A stretch of 16,023 nucleotides of DNA from an uncultured Bacteroidales bacterium (GCA_937896505.1 CALBNP010000016.1:1-16023), one strand, 5' to 3'; counted from the first letter of the stretch, positions 1 to 6,687 are shown. Numbers and translations are program-made. The notes: generated by a model not told the origin, from the sequence alone.

Positions 1-85
1 ATAGATATTACTGGGCTTTCGGAAGATTTCAGCCTAATTTTTGTCCATTAGCCCGTAATTCCAATTATTAGAACGTTGGAAATCC

Positions 86-93
86 TATTTTTG
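86..93 (+). promoter_or_regulatory. Putative -7 promoter box upstream of the first gene
   Basis: TATTTTTG matches the Bacteroidota -7 consensus TAnnTTTG. It lies 73 nt before the ATG at 167. No convincing TTTG -33 box is seen at the expected distance, so the call rests on one box. The leader that follows carries GGGGAG at 153-158, eight bases before the ATG; such a Shine-Dalgarno-like stretch is uncommon in this phylum and supports the chosen start. Confidence 0.4.
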
Positions 94-166
94 CAATCAA
101 TTCAATAATTAACAAATAAACAATAACAGCCGAAGACCCGATGGGATAGAACGGGGAGAATAGATT

Positions 167-496
167 ATGAAAGCTTCAGTACAATACAATGATTTCAGAG
201 GGACAACAGCAGCAGATGAATCCGATTCATTTCCTTTAGAACTCAATAATTTAATTGAGAAATTCAATCTGCCAATTTCAAAAGGCTATCACTTTATAGG
301 TGTTTCAGTATATTCAACGGATGTAATGAATTCTGATGTTGATTTCATTTTTGAAAAAAAGTCCGATACAAAAATCGTCAAATGTTCCAGGTACGATGTT
401 CCTTTACAAGAAGTATTGAATCTGTTCAAAAGATTAGAGATTCAAATCGGACATCATTTAGACGACATTGATGAGAAGACAATTGAAGAAATTTGA
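167..496 (+). CDS. Uncharacterised 109-residue protein
   Basis: I do not recognise a function. The protein is acidic, soluble-looking, and has no signal peptide or membrane segment. It opens with MKASVQYNDFRG and ends in an acidic, probably helical stretch (about residues 85-109, rich in D, E, I and L). From memory, small proteins with this opening motif recur in gut Bacteroidales and are annotated only as hypothetical. The ATG is supported by GGGGAG eight bases upstream. The next gene starts 45 bp downstream on the same strand, so the two could share a transcript, though the neighbour is exported and this one is not. Base composition is AT-rich, like the neighbour and unlike metK. It is probably a real gene because it keeps an open, protein-like frame with a plausible initiation site. 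Confidence 0.6.
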   Translation: MKASVQYNDFRGTTAADESDSFPLELNNLIEKFNLPISKGYHFIGVSVYSTDVMNSDVDFIFEKKSDTKIVKCSRYDVPLQEVLNLFKRLEIQIGHHLDDIDEKTIEEI

Positions 497-541
497 ATAT
501 TCAAGCAGTATTAACATACAAAAACACAAATTCAAGCAATT

Positions 542-1507
542 ATGAAAGCAAAAAGAACATTTTTCGTAGAAATTCTAGTTTTAGGATTCCTTTTCAATTT
601 CACTTGCTGCAAAAAAGAGCCTGCCAATACAAATCAAAACGGCAATTCACAACCATGTGATTCAATTATCGAAAACGACAGTATTATAGGTGAAGACACA
701 AGCGTTGGCGGTTTCAATGAATTAAACGCTTCAAATGCATTATTTTCAGTCAATTCACTTAAACAAGTCCGGTTTTCTAGTGGAAATCTGCAATACCTTC
801 CAGTAACCAACACATGGCGTTTTGCAGAAAACCAATATGATTATTTGACTACAGACTACAATAACATAACCGGTAACGAATGGATTGATGTTTTCGTTTG
901 GGCATCAAGTGGATATTTATACTTTCCTTCCACCCCATTCTTAGATAATCAATGGGTGTGGAATTCTACCAGTAGTTTTTCGCATGGTCATAGTTTAGTA
1001 GGAGAATATGCCAACGAAGATTGGGGAATCTACAATCCCATTGCCAATGGAGGGAACCAAGCTGGGTTATGGCGCACTTCAACGAAATATGAATGGGATT
1101 ATATCCTAAACATTCGTCATACATCAAGCATTAATGGTATTGAAGATGCAAGATATTCAAAAGCAGCTATCAACGAAATCGAAGGATTAATAATATTTCC
1201 TGACACATACGCTCACCCAACAAATGTACCACTTCCAAATGCCATCAACAATTTTTCCGCTTCCTATACTGACGGATATAGCATATCAGAATGGGAACAA
1301 ATGGAAAATGCAGGTGCAATATTTTTGCCAGCTACAGGAGATTATCACCATATAGGACATTCTCCTATTGTGTCAGGCAATTACTGGTCTACAACTTGGA
1401 GTTCCAACCCTAATTATTTGTATTACGACGCGAGCAATGTCGTTATAGAAGAAGAACGCTTATACACAAGCAGAGCACATTCAGTACGTTTAGTAATGGA
1501 CAATTAA
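542..1507 (+). CDS. Probable surface or periplasmic lipoprotein, gut-Bacteroidales FISUMP/DUF1566-like type
   Basis: The N-terminus has a short positive region (KAKR), a hydrophobic core (about residues 7-21) and then FTCCKK, which fits a lipobox with the lipidated cysteine at 22 or 23; the protein is therefore probably a lipoprotein. A low-complexity N/Q/D/E linker (about 24-60) joins it to a globular part with the recurrent phrases VRFSSGNLQY, TWRFAENQYDYL, EDWGIYNP and GGNQAGLWRTST. These resemble, from memory, the large family of Bacteroidales lipoproteins related to the Fibrobacter paralogous (FISUMP/DUF1566) fold. Near the end, GNYWSTTW and SVRLV are the usual closing motifs. The family's function is unknown; a surface or binding role is inference only. 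Length (321 residues) is normal and the frame is intact. It follows the 109-residue gene by 45 bp. Confidence 0.75.
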   Translation: MKAKRTFFVEILVLGFLFNFTCCKKEPANTNQNGNSQPCDSIIENDSIIGEDTSVGGFNELNASNALFSVNSLKQVRFSSGNLQYLPVTNTWRFAENQYDYLTTDYNNITGNEWIDVFVWASSGYLYFPSTPFLDNQWVWNSTSSFSHGHSLVGEYANEDWGIYNPIANGGNQAGLWRTSTKYEWDYILNIRHTSSINGIEDARYSKAAINEIEGLIIFPDTYAHPTNVPLPNAINNFSASYTDGYSISEWEQMENAGAIFLPATGDYHHIGHSPIVSGNYWSTTWSSNPNYLYYDASNVVIEEERLYTSRAHSVRLVMDN

Positions 1508-1595
1508 GAATTGCTGCTTCTATGTGAAAACTGACATAAAGGGAAAAAGTTCTAAAAAAACAAACGTTAGATTTATTTCCGTATTTCTGATTTCC

Positions 1596-1631
1596 AAATA
1601 GGCTGGCCAAAATTTCACGGTCAGCCTATTT
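1596..1631. terminator. Hairpin, probable two-way terminator
   Basis: AAATAGGCTGGCC (1596-1608) pairs with GGTCAGCCTATTT (1619-1631) over 13 bp with one G-U pair, with a 10-nt loop. The arms end in A/T runs on both sides. It stands between the lipoprotein gene on + and the ATPase remnant on -, where a bidirectional terminator is expected. The T tract is short, so efficiency is uncertain. Confidence 0.65.
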
Positions 1632-1642
1632 TACTATACGGA

Positions 1643-1873
1643 TTATTCCTCCGCCCGAAATAATCCCTCCGCCGTCACCACATTGTTAATAATGCCGTTT
1701 TGCTTGCTTTTGGTGAGGCCGAAAGGCGTTACAAGCACATTTTGCAGGCCGCGTTTCGTTTTCGTCTCTTGGCGGAAAAGGTCCATTCGGTCGCGCAATT
1801 TTTCTGCATAATCTTCTGTCATGCTGTATTTCCCTTCCAAAAATTACATTTCGCATAAGCTGATAAGACATCA
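1643..1873 (-). pseudogene. 3' remnant of an AAA ATPase gene (COG1672-like), disrupted
   Basis: The - strand frame ending at 1643 encodes EGKYSMTEDYAEKLRDR, then FRQETKTKRGL, NVLVTPFGL and NNVVTAEGLF. This is what I recall of the C-terminal end of Bacteroidota AAA ATPases with a nuclease-like tail (COG1672/PF01637 type), which often read CEMKF...YAEELR...ETKTKKAL...TTYGLK...VTxDDLF. Immediately upstream in the same frame the codons give ISLCEM, then TAA (1844-1846), then F. The lysine of the usual CEMKF motif has thus become a stop, apparently AAA to TAA. A further in-frame TGA lies at 1871-1873. No start codon with a believable initiation site exists, and the ATPase domain is absent. This is a decayed fragment, not a 65-residue gene. 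The family assignment is from memory of motifs and was not searched. Confidence 0.6.
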
Positions 1874-1912
1874 GCATCGAGGAAGCATTCCAAAAGCTGA
1901 CAAAGGGTTGAT

Positions 1913-1983
1913 TTGTTTATTTGTTGAACTGTTGAATTGTTGTTTTTTGGCAATTCAAAAAAATAAACAACCAACAATTCAAC
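1913..1983. repeat. Interleaved inverted repeats in an AT-rich spacer
   Basis: Two perfect inverted repeats overlap in the order A-B-A'-B'. A is TTGTTTATTT (1913-1922) with AAATAAACAA (1961-1970). B is GTTGAATTGTTG (1931-1942) with CAACAATTCAAC (1972-1983). The rest of the 1508-2132 gap holds the hairpin and ATPase remnant listed separately and an otherwise unremarkable AT-rich leader before metK. The GTTGAATTGTT words recur in the spacers before def and before the TPR lipoprotein gene. Confidence 0.6.
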
Positions 1984-1992
1984 AATTTTCCT

Positions 1993-2000
1993 TATTTTTG
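1993..2000 (+). promoter_or_regulatory. Putative -7 promoter box for metK
   Basis: TATTTTTG fits TAnnTTTG and is followed by C, as in the other candidate promoters here. It would give a leader of about 125 nt before the metK ATG. No clear TTTG is found 15-20 nt upstream. I compared the leader with remembered SAM riboswitch patterns and saw no match. Confidence 0.45.
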
Positions 2001-2132
2001 CCGCCGCAAACGTGGAAAGATTTGATTTGATTGCAACCACAAGAAAAAATGCTAAAACAATGTTTTTTCCTACCTACACAATCTCAACAAAGCTTCCCGC
2101 AAATTATTTAATCAACATTTAAACAATTTGTT

Positions 2133-3437
2133 ATGAGCTATTATTTCACCTCAGAATCAGTATCTGAAGGACATCCCGACAAGGTAGCCGACCAGATTTC
2201 GGATGCCATGTTGGACGAAATCCTGCGCAACGACCCAAAATCAAAAGTGGCTTGCGAAACCTTAGTCACCACCGGCCTTGTGATGGTTGCGGGCGAAATC
2301 CGCACCAATGCCTATGTCGAAATTCAAGATGTGGCCCGCCGCGTCATCAACCGCATCGGCTACAACAAGTCGGAATACCAATTCGATGCCCAATCGTGCG
2401 GCGTCATGTCGGCACTGCATGGCCAAGCCAACGACATCTACATGGGTGTAGATCGCGAAGACCCCAAAAACCAAGGTGCTGGCGACCAAGGCATGATGTT
2501 CGGCTTTGCCTGCAAGGAGACCGAAAACTACATGCCACTCACCATCGACCTCTCGCACCGCTTGCTGCGCGAGTTGGCAGCCATCCGTCGCGAAGGCAAA
2601 CAAATGAAATATCTCCGTCCCGATGCCAAGTCGCAAGTGACGGTAGAATACGAAGAAGGCTGGAAACCTGTGCGTATCGACACCATCGTCATCAGCACAC
2701 AGCATGACGACTTCATCAAGCCGACAGGCGAAATGACCCAAGAGGAAGCTGACCAGCTGATGTGCGACACCATCGAGCGCGACGTGCTCAACATCCTTAT
2801 CCCACGCGTCAAGAAACAGCTGCCCGCCAAGCTGCGCAAGCTGTTTGCCGACGGCATGAAAGTGTTCGTCAACCCGACGGGTAGGTTCGTCATCGGCGGT
2901 CCTCACGGCGACACCGGACTGACAGGCCGCAAAATCATCGTCGATACCTACGGTGGCCGCGGTGCCCACGGCGGCGGTGCCTTCTCGGGCAAAGACAGCT
3001 CGAAAGTTGACCGCTCGGCAGCATACGCTGCACGCCACATCGCCAAGAACATGGTGGCTTCGGGCCTTTGCGACCAAGTGCTGGTGCAGATTGCCTACGC
3101 CATCGGTGTGGCTGAACCTGTTGGTTTCTACGTCAATACCGAAGGCACAGCCCATGTGAAGATGAGCGATGCAGAGATTGCCCAAAAGATACAGGGAATG
3201 GTTGACCTCCGTCCCTACTTCATCGTGAAGCGTTTCGGACTCACCAACCCAATCTTCGAAGAAACGGCTTCCTACGGCCACTTCGGACGCCAACCCGAGA
3301 TCCGCAAGGTTGAAGTATTCTATGAAGACGACACCACCTTCCGCGAAGGCGACAAAATCTACAAGAACGTCGAGTTCTTCGGTTGGGAACGCCTCGACAT
3401 GGTGGATGACATCAAAAAAACCTTTGGACTGAAATAG
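2133..3437 (+). CDS. metK: S-adenosylmethionine synthetase
   Basis: Cytosolic methionine adenosyltransferase: ATP plus L-methionine plus water gives S-adenosylmethionine, phosphate and diphosphate. Three regions are diagnostic. The N-terminal SESVSEGHPDKVADQISDA contains HPDK (residues 14-17, ATP and Mg binding). GAGDQGMMFG is at 115-124. The phosphate-binding loop GGGAFSGKD lies at about 280-288, followed by KVDRSAAY. At 434 residues it is longer than the roughly 384-residue enterobacterial enzyme, as I recall for Bacteroidota MetK. The start is the only sensible one, directly before YYFTSESVSEGHPDK. It is followed after 45 bp by a small membrane protein with no terminator between. GC content and codon use are typical of the core genes here. 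Identity is certain. Confidence 0.98.
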   Translation: MSYYFTSESVSEGHPDKVADQISDAMLDEILRNDPKSKVACETLVTTGLVMVAGEIRTNAYVEIQDVARRVINRIGYNKSEYQFDAQSCGVMSALHGQANDIYMGVDREDPKNQGAGDQGMMFGFACKETENYMPLTIDLSHRLLRELAAIRREGKQMKYLRPDAKSQVTVEYEEGWKPVRIDTIVISTQHDDFIKPTGEMTQEEADQLMCDTIERDVLNILIPRVKKQLPAKLRKLFADGMKVFVNPTGRFVIGGPHGDTGLTGRKIIVDTYGGRGAHGGGAFSGKDSSKVDRSAAYAARHIAKNMVASGLCDQVLVQIAYAIGVAEPVGFYVNTEGTAHVKMSDAEIAQKIQGMVDLRPYFIVKRFGLTNPIFEETASYGHFGRQPEIRKVEVFYEDDTTFREGDKIYKNVEFFGWERLDMVDDIKKTFGLK

Positions 3438-3482
3438 AGTTTTACATCGGAAATCGTTCAGCAACAGTAAAATACAGGCTCC

Positions 3483-3764
3483 ATGGTTTACATAATCCTT
3501 TCTGCATTCCTTATCTCCTATATTTCCACCATGTGGTTAATTGCAGATATGGACAGTCCTTCAAATTACACGAATGTCAAGGACTACATGCATTCAAAGT
3601 ATTACATTTTCATCAATTGCTCGACAGGTTTGTTGATTGGTTGCATAGTAGCGCTATTTCTCAACACTAAGGAATGGGTATTCCCTCTAATTGCATTCAT
3701 TATACTTCTCATCAACAATATAATTCTTGCAAATCGCAAGAAACGGCACTTGAAAAATAAGTAA
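3483..3764 (+). CDS. Small membrane protein, uncharacterised (93 residues)
   Basis: No known family is recognised. The protein has an N-terminal hydrophobic helix (about residues 2-20), a short polar loop with DMDSPSNYTNVKDY, and two further hydrophobic stretches (about 42-60 and 65-82). It ends in a basic tail, NRKKRHLKNK, which would sit in the cytoplasm by the positive-inside rule. It lies 45 bp after metK on the same strand, and both end at the terminator at 3783-3816, so cotranscription with metK is likely. Composition is AT-rich, unlike metK, and no ribosome-binding site is visible. It is probably real because of the consistent membrane topology and its place before the terminator. Confidence 0.55.
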   Translation: MVYIILSAFLISYISTMWLIADMDSPSNYTNVKDYMHSKYYIFINCSTGLLIGCIVALFLNTKEWVFPLIAFIILLINNIILANRKKRHLKNK

Positions 3765-3782
3765 GGACTTGAGTCAATGTAA

Positions 3783-3816
3783 AAACCGCACCCCAAAGCA
3801 TTTTGAGGTGCGGTTT
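3783..3816. terminator. Strong two-way terminator between convergent genes
   Basis: AAACCGCACC (3783-3792) pairs perfectly with GGTGCGGTTT (3807-3816). After one mismatch the stem continues with CAAA/TTTG, giving a tight small loop. A T-rich tract (GTTTTTGTT) follows on +, and the A run at 3781-3785 gives a T run on -. It therefore serves both the metK-membrane protein unit (+) and the TPR lipoprotein gene (-), whose stop is at 3848. Confidence 0.88.
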
Positions 3817-3847
3817 GTTTTTGTTAGATTGTAAGCGAATCAGACTA

Positions 3848-4381
3848 TCATTCAGACAAAGAATCCATCTCTTGCATCATCTCGAACTCCTTGACAATCT
3901 CTTCTGGAGTCATGCCGAGGAAATTCAAGGCAGCTTCAACCGAAGGGACAAAATCGCTGTCAGGATAGTTGTTCAAGATTGTCTCGTACATCTCGCGAGC
4001 CTTGTCCAAATCGTGGAGCTGTTCATCATAGACCATCGAGCCTATGACGAACAAAACCATCGGAGACTTGTCGTTGTCGGGATAATTCTGGACGAACTTC
4101 TCGCCAATTTCAATGGTCTTTTCAGGTTCGAGGAAATTGACCGACAGGTCCAAAGCCTTAAACAGCCAATCAGGAGCGCTGGCTTCGTCAGGATTCTGTT
4201 CGGCAAACTTGCAGAATTTATCCACCACTTCGGGCACAGCTTCTGCATTGACAGGTTCTTCGGGATTCAGCAAGGTAGCTTCCATTTCCGTCAGTTCCTG
4301 TTCGGTAATCTTTTTCTCGCCACAGGCAAACATTCCGAATGCCAGAACAAGGGCGAGCATAATTCTCAATGTGTTTTTCAT
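3848..4381 (-). CDS. TPR-like lipoprotein
   Basis: The chosen start gives MKNTLRIMLALVLAFGMFACGEKK, a clear lipoprotein signal peptide with the lipidated cysteine at residue 20; an upstream extension to 4462 would put 27 unrelated residues in front of it and read through the palindrome at 4434-4459. The mature part (about 157 residues) is acidic and helical. It has tetratricopeptide-like stretches, best seen around 107-145 where ARDMY-type and NNYPDSDF-type phrases occur (KAREMYETILNNYPDS). It probably acts as an envelope-anchored interaction module; a partner cannot be named. It is the last gene of the ruvX - def - TPR lipoprotein group, which from memory is a recurrent neighbourhood in Bacteroidales, and it ends at the terminator at 3783-3816. 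Confidence 0.8.
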   Translation of the reverse strand: MKNTLRIMLALVLAFGMFACGEKKITEQELTEMEATLLNPEEPVNAEAVPEVVDKFCKFAEQNPDEASAPDWLFKALDLSVNFLEPEKTIEIGEKFVQNYPDNDKSPMVLFVIGSMVYDEQLHDLDKAREMYETILNNYPDSDFVPSVEAALNFLGMTPEEIVKEFEMMQEMDSLSE

Positions 4382-4433
4382 TGTTGAATTGTTTATTGTT
4401 GATTCGTTGAATTGTTTTTGCGGGATTGTGAAA
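4382..4433. repeat. TTGAATTGTT-rich spacer repeat (copy before the TPR lipoprotein gene)
   Basis: GTTGAATTGTT occurs twice (from about 4384 and from about 4407), followed by TTGCGGGATT at 4418-4427. Read on the coding (-) strand, AAACAATTCAACA runs directly into the ATG at 4381. The same words, including TTGCGGGATT, recur in the spacer before def (5036-5105). Confidence 0.6.
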
Positions 4434-4459
4434 GGAGACGCGATGAATCGCGTCTCTAC
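4434..4459 (-). repeat. GTAG-type palindromic repeat (REP-like), copy 1
   Basis: GAGACGCGAT (4435-4444) and ATCGCGTCTC (4447-4456) form a perfect 10-bp stem with a 2-nt centre. Read on - the element begins GTAG, directly after the def stop codon (TGA, 4463-4465). A close relative lies after the fur-like gene at 14181-14206. A conserved GTAG before an imperfect palindrome is the published hallmark of REP sequences handled by RAYT (TnpA-REP) transposases; no such transposase is in the window. Confidence 0.7.
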
Positions 4460-4462
4460 CAA

Positions 4463-5035
4463 TCATCTGTGTTGTTTCTTCTTGCGAGGGAAAATCATGC
4501 GGTAATCCACATCGCACTTGCCTTCCGAAATGTCGCGCAACTTACTTTGCAGCAACACTTTGCGAAGTGGAGCAATACGATCGACGTGCACATGACCTTC
4601 CAAATGGTCGTATTCGTGCTGGATGATGCGGGCGCGGATGCCCGTGAACTCTTCAACGTGTTCCACGAAATTCTCGTCGAGATATTTGATGCGGATACCG
4701 TCGGGGCGCATCACCTCTTCATAGATGTTTGGCACACTGAGGCAACCTTCCTTGAAAGGCACGTCGTCGCCAAAGGTCTCAAGCAATTCAGCATTGATGA
4801 AAACTTGCTTAAAGTCCTTTCCGTCAGGATAATCGGGATAGAACGGGTTGCCATCGACGATGAAAAGACGAATCGACTTGTTCACTTGCGGCGCGGCAAG
4901 GCCGACGCCTTCGGAATGGGCCAACGTCTCCCACATGTCGGAGAGCAGCTTTTCGAGTTCAGGATAATCAGGCGTGATGTCTTGTGCAACCGCCTTCAGG
5001 GTTGGATGTCCGTATGCTACGATTGGTAATATCAT
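4463..5035 (-). CDS. def: Peptide deformylase
   Basis: Removes the formyl group from the N-terminal methionine of new proteins at the ribosome exit, using a divalent metal. All three family motifs are present: GVGLAAPQ (43-50), EGCLS (96-100, with metal ligand C98) and QHEYDHLEG (139-147, with ligands H140 and H144 and catalytic E141). The 190-residue length is normal for the family. The start at 5035 gives MILPIVAYGHPTLK, the standard opening. It lies 70 bp after ruvX and 81 bp before the TPR lipoprotein gene, all on -. The sequence directly before the ATG is CAATTCAACAA, a copy of the repeat found before the next gene, with no Shine-Dalgarno. Identity is certain. Confidence 0.98.
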   Translation of the reverse strand: MILPIVAYGHPTLKAVAQDITPDYPELEKLLSDMWETLAHSEGVGLAAPQVNKSIRLFIVDGNPFYPDYPDGKDFKQVFINAELLETFGDDVPFKEGCLSVPNIYEEVMRPDGIRIKYLDENFVEHVEEFTGIRARIIQHEYDHLEGHVHVDRIAPLRKVLLQSKLRDISEGKCDVDYRMIFPRKKKQHR

Positions 5036-5105
5036 TTGTTGAATTGTTTGTTGTTGAATTGTTGAGTTGTTGACTATGTGACTGTGTGGTTGCGGGATTT
5101 TTAGG
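5036..5105. repeat. TTGAATTGTT-rich spacer repeat (copy before def)
   Basis: GTTGAATTGTT occurs twice, followed by GTTGAGTTGTTGAC, and TTGCGGGATT is at 5090-5099. It fills the gap between the ruvX stop and the def start and shares its words with the 4382-4433 spacer and with the arms at 1931-1983. Confidence 0.6.
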
Positions 5106-5522
5106 TTAATGATGGATGGAGCTCATGTAGGATTGCAAGATAATGGTGGCGGCGATGGCATCGACCAGTTCCTTGTCCTGGCGTTTCGACTTGCTCAGTC
5201 CGGCGTCAATCATGGTTTGGTGAGCCATCACCGAGGTGAAACGTTCATCATAGCGCACGATTTTCATGTCAGGCAACAGCTTCTTCAAGCGGTTGATGAT
5301 AGGATCGATGTATTTCGAGCAGTCGGAAGGATTGTTTTTCATATCCTTTGGTTCCCCAATGACAATGCACTCCACTTCTTCTTGCTTGAGGTAATTAACC
5401 ACAAAATCAGTAAGTTGAGCCGAAGCAACGGTAGTGAGTCCGTTAGCGATGATTTGCAAAGGGTCGGTGACAGCGATGCCGCAACGTTTCCTACCCATGT
5501 CGATTGCCATTATTCTTGCCAT
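5106..5522 (-). CDS. ruvX: Putative pre-16S rRNA nuclease / Holliday junction resolvase-like YqgF
   Basis: Member of the YqgF/RuvX family, an RNase H-fold nuclease implicated in maturing the 5' end of 16S rRNA; the resolvase name is historical. The start at 5522 gives MARIMAIDMGRKRCGIAVTD and a length of 138 residues, typical of the family; a longer frame to 5597 would add a spurious hydrophobic segment and swallow the promoter. Putative acidic catalytic residues are D8 (in AIDMG), E57 (in GEP), and D121 (in VDAIAA), with the conserved DERFTS at 92-97. Its promoter box is at 5541-5548. It heads the ruvX - def - TPR lipoprotein group. Identity is firm; the biochemical role is by family. Confidence 0.95.
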   Translation of the reverse strand: MARIMAIDMGRKRCGIAVTDPLQIIANGLTTVASAQLTDFVVNYLKQEEVECIVIGEPKDMKNNPSDCSKYIDPIINRLKKLLPDMKIVRYDERFTSVMAHQTMIDAGLSKSKRQDKELVDAIAATIILQSYMSSIHH

Positions 5523-5540
5523 TCCATTCAGTTTGAGCGG

Positions 5541-5548
5541 CAAAGGTA
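5541..5548 (-). promoter_or_regulatory. Putative -7 promoter box for ruvX
   Basis: TACCTTTG on - matches TAnnTTTG and lies 18 nt before the ruvX ATG at 5522. It supports the short start for ruvX. No TTTG -33 box is visible. Confidence 0.5.
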
Positions 5549-5580
5549 CGAAAAATAAAAGAATGAGAGTGAATTGAAAA

Positions 5581-6687
5581 CTATTCAATAAACACACCAG
5601 GAATCTCCATCATAAAATCTTGAATTATTTGGCAAATTTCATCTATAAAGTCATGGTCTACAATGATAGCCTTTTCCATCATTTGCCGACATATCGATGC
5701 TTGCATATCCCCCTCATAAACATCATTGCCCAATCCGATTTCCTCGTTCCAAAAATACGAAAACGAATCATTAAAAGCTTCCCAAAAATCAGGTCTCAAT
5801 TCATACCCTATCTTATTTTCAATTACAGCTTTTAAAACCTCTTCAGAAAACGCATTTTCCATATTTGGAAATATTAATTTCATAGGAAGCTTCTCTGGAG
5901 CAGCATTCCATGAAATGCAGTTCAGTCCACCTCCCCTTCTCAAAATGGTGTGAATATCGACCATGCGAATATTGCTTTTTGGAACTCCAAATATTTCAGC
6001 TATTTGTTCGAGTGCTTGTTCATCCTCAAGAGCATCCAAACGAGGCAAAATAAACTTATCATCAACCTGTAGAAAATTGATATATGCCCAATTATCCTTA
6101 TGAGGTTTGTCCACATCATAGTGCAGTTCTTTAACAGTAAATTTCTTACCTAAAATAGACAACAATCGTTGCCTAAATTCCACATCAAAATCACAATAAT
6201 TGGTCATGACGACAGTCTTTTCATCAACAAACCGAACCATGCCATCAACATGTCCAAATGGCTCATGCTTATCCCATGGCAAAAACGTCAAATGGCTATA
6301 ATCCAACGTCCTTGTCATTCGTGTTATCACTTCATCTACATTTCTGTTTTCTTCGAAAATTTTATCCGTACAAATTACCTGTTTCCCTTTCCAAATAATA
6401 TTTCCACCATCCAAAACCAGTCCTAAATCCTTTGGAATCAATGGAGAATCTGGCATCAGTTTGCTTCCATCCGTTATGTACTTTGGTTTGTCACGCAAAT
6501 AGTCAGGAGCATAAGTGTAGATAATATACCTACCTTCCGGAGAAACAAGTGGCATAAAGTCACGCACCCAAATGTCGTTCGTCCCTTCAAGAAGTTCATA
6601 CTCAATGTTTAAATCAACCAACGCAGCTTTTATTTCTGGCCAACAAGCATAATACTTTAGATAATAAGAAAAATAAACTTTACTCAT
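5581..6687 (-). CDS. Agmatine deiminase family protein, atypical architecture
   Basis: Guanidino-group hydrolase of the agmatine deiminase/peptidylarginine deiminase fold (PF04371). Enzymes of this type turn agmatine into N-carbamoylputrescine and ammonia, but the substrate here is unproven. Visible active-site motifs are NDIWVRD (37-43), LDGGNIIW (92-99), FGHVDGMVRFVD (144-155, with H146 and D148) and a glycine-rich loop ending in the probable nucleophile C257 (RGGGLNCISW, 251-260). Length (368) is close to the family norm, but the layout is shifted. The WxxD motif is near residue 40 instead of about 95, and about 110 residues follow the catalytic cysteine, which normally lies close to the C-terminus. 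The gene is AT-rich, is not adjacent to other polyamine genes, and stops 59 bp before ruvX. Confidence 0.8.
   Translation of the reverse strand: MSKVYFSYYLKYYACWPEIKAALVDLNIEYELLEGTNDIWVRDFMPLVSPEGRYIIYTYAPDYLRDKPKYITDGSKLMPDSPLIPKDLGLVLDGGNIIWKGKQVICTDKIFEENRNVDEVITRMTRTLDYSHLTFLPWDKHEPFGHVDGMVRFVDEKTVVMTNYCDFDVEFRQRLLSILGKKFTVKELHYDVDKPHKDNWAYINFLQVDDKFILPRLDALEDEQALEQIAEIFGVPKSNIRMVDIHTILRRGGGLNCISWNAAPEKLPMKLIFPNMENAFSEEVLKAVIENKIGYELRPDFWEAFNDSFSYFWNEEIGLGNDVYEGDMQASICRQMMEKAIIVDHDFIDEICQIIQDFMMEIPGVFIE

Noticed and set aside
1819..2040. Small overlapping frames between the ATPase remnant and metK (both strands)
   Set aside because: They run through the spacer repeats and the pseudogene, and have no domain or initiation site.
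2001..2132. SAM riboswitch in the metK leader
   Set aside because: I looked for SAM-I and SAM-II style conserved cores and found none; a covariance-model search (Rfam) would be decisive.
2262..3464. 400-residue open frame antisense to metK
   Set aside because: It is a shadow of the codon bias of metK; the product is low-complexity His/Val/Asp-rich and matches nothing, while metK is certain.
5523..5597. Longer N-terminus for ruvX with a hydrophobic segment
   Set aside because: It would read through the -7 promoter box, and the family normally starts at MARIMAIDMG with 138 residues.
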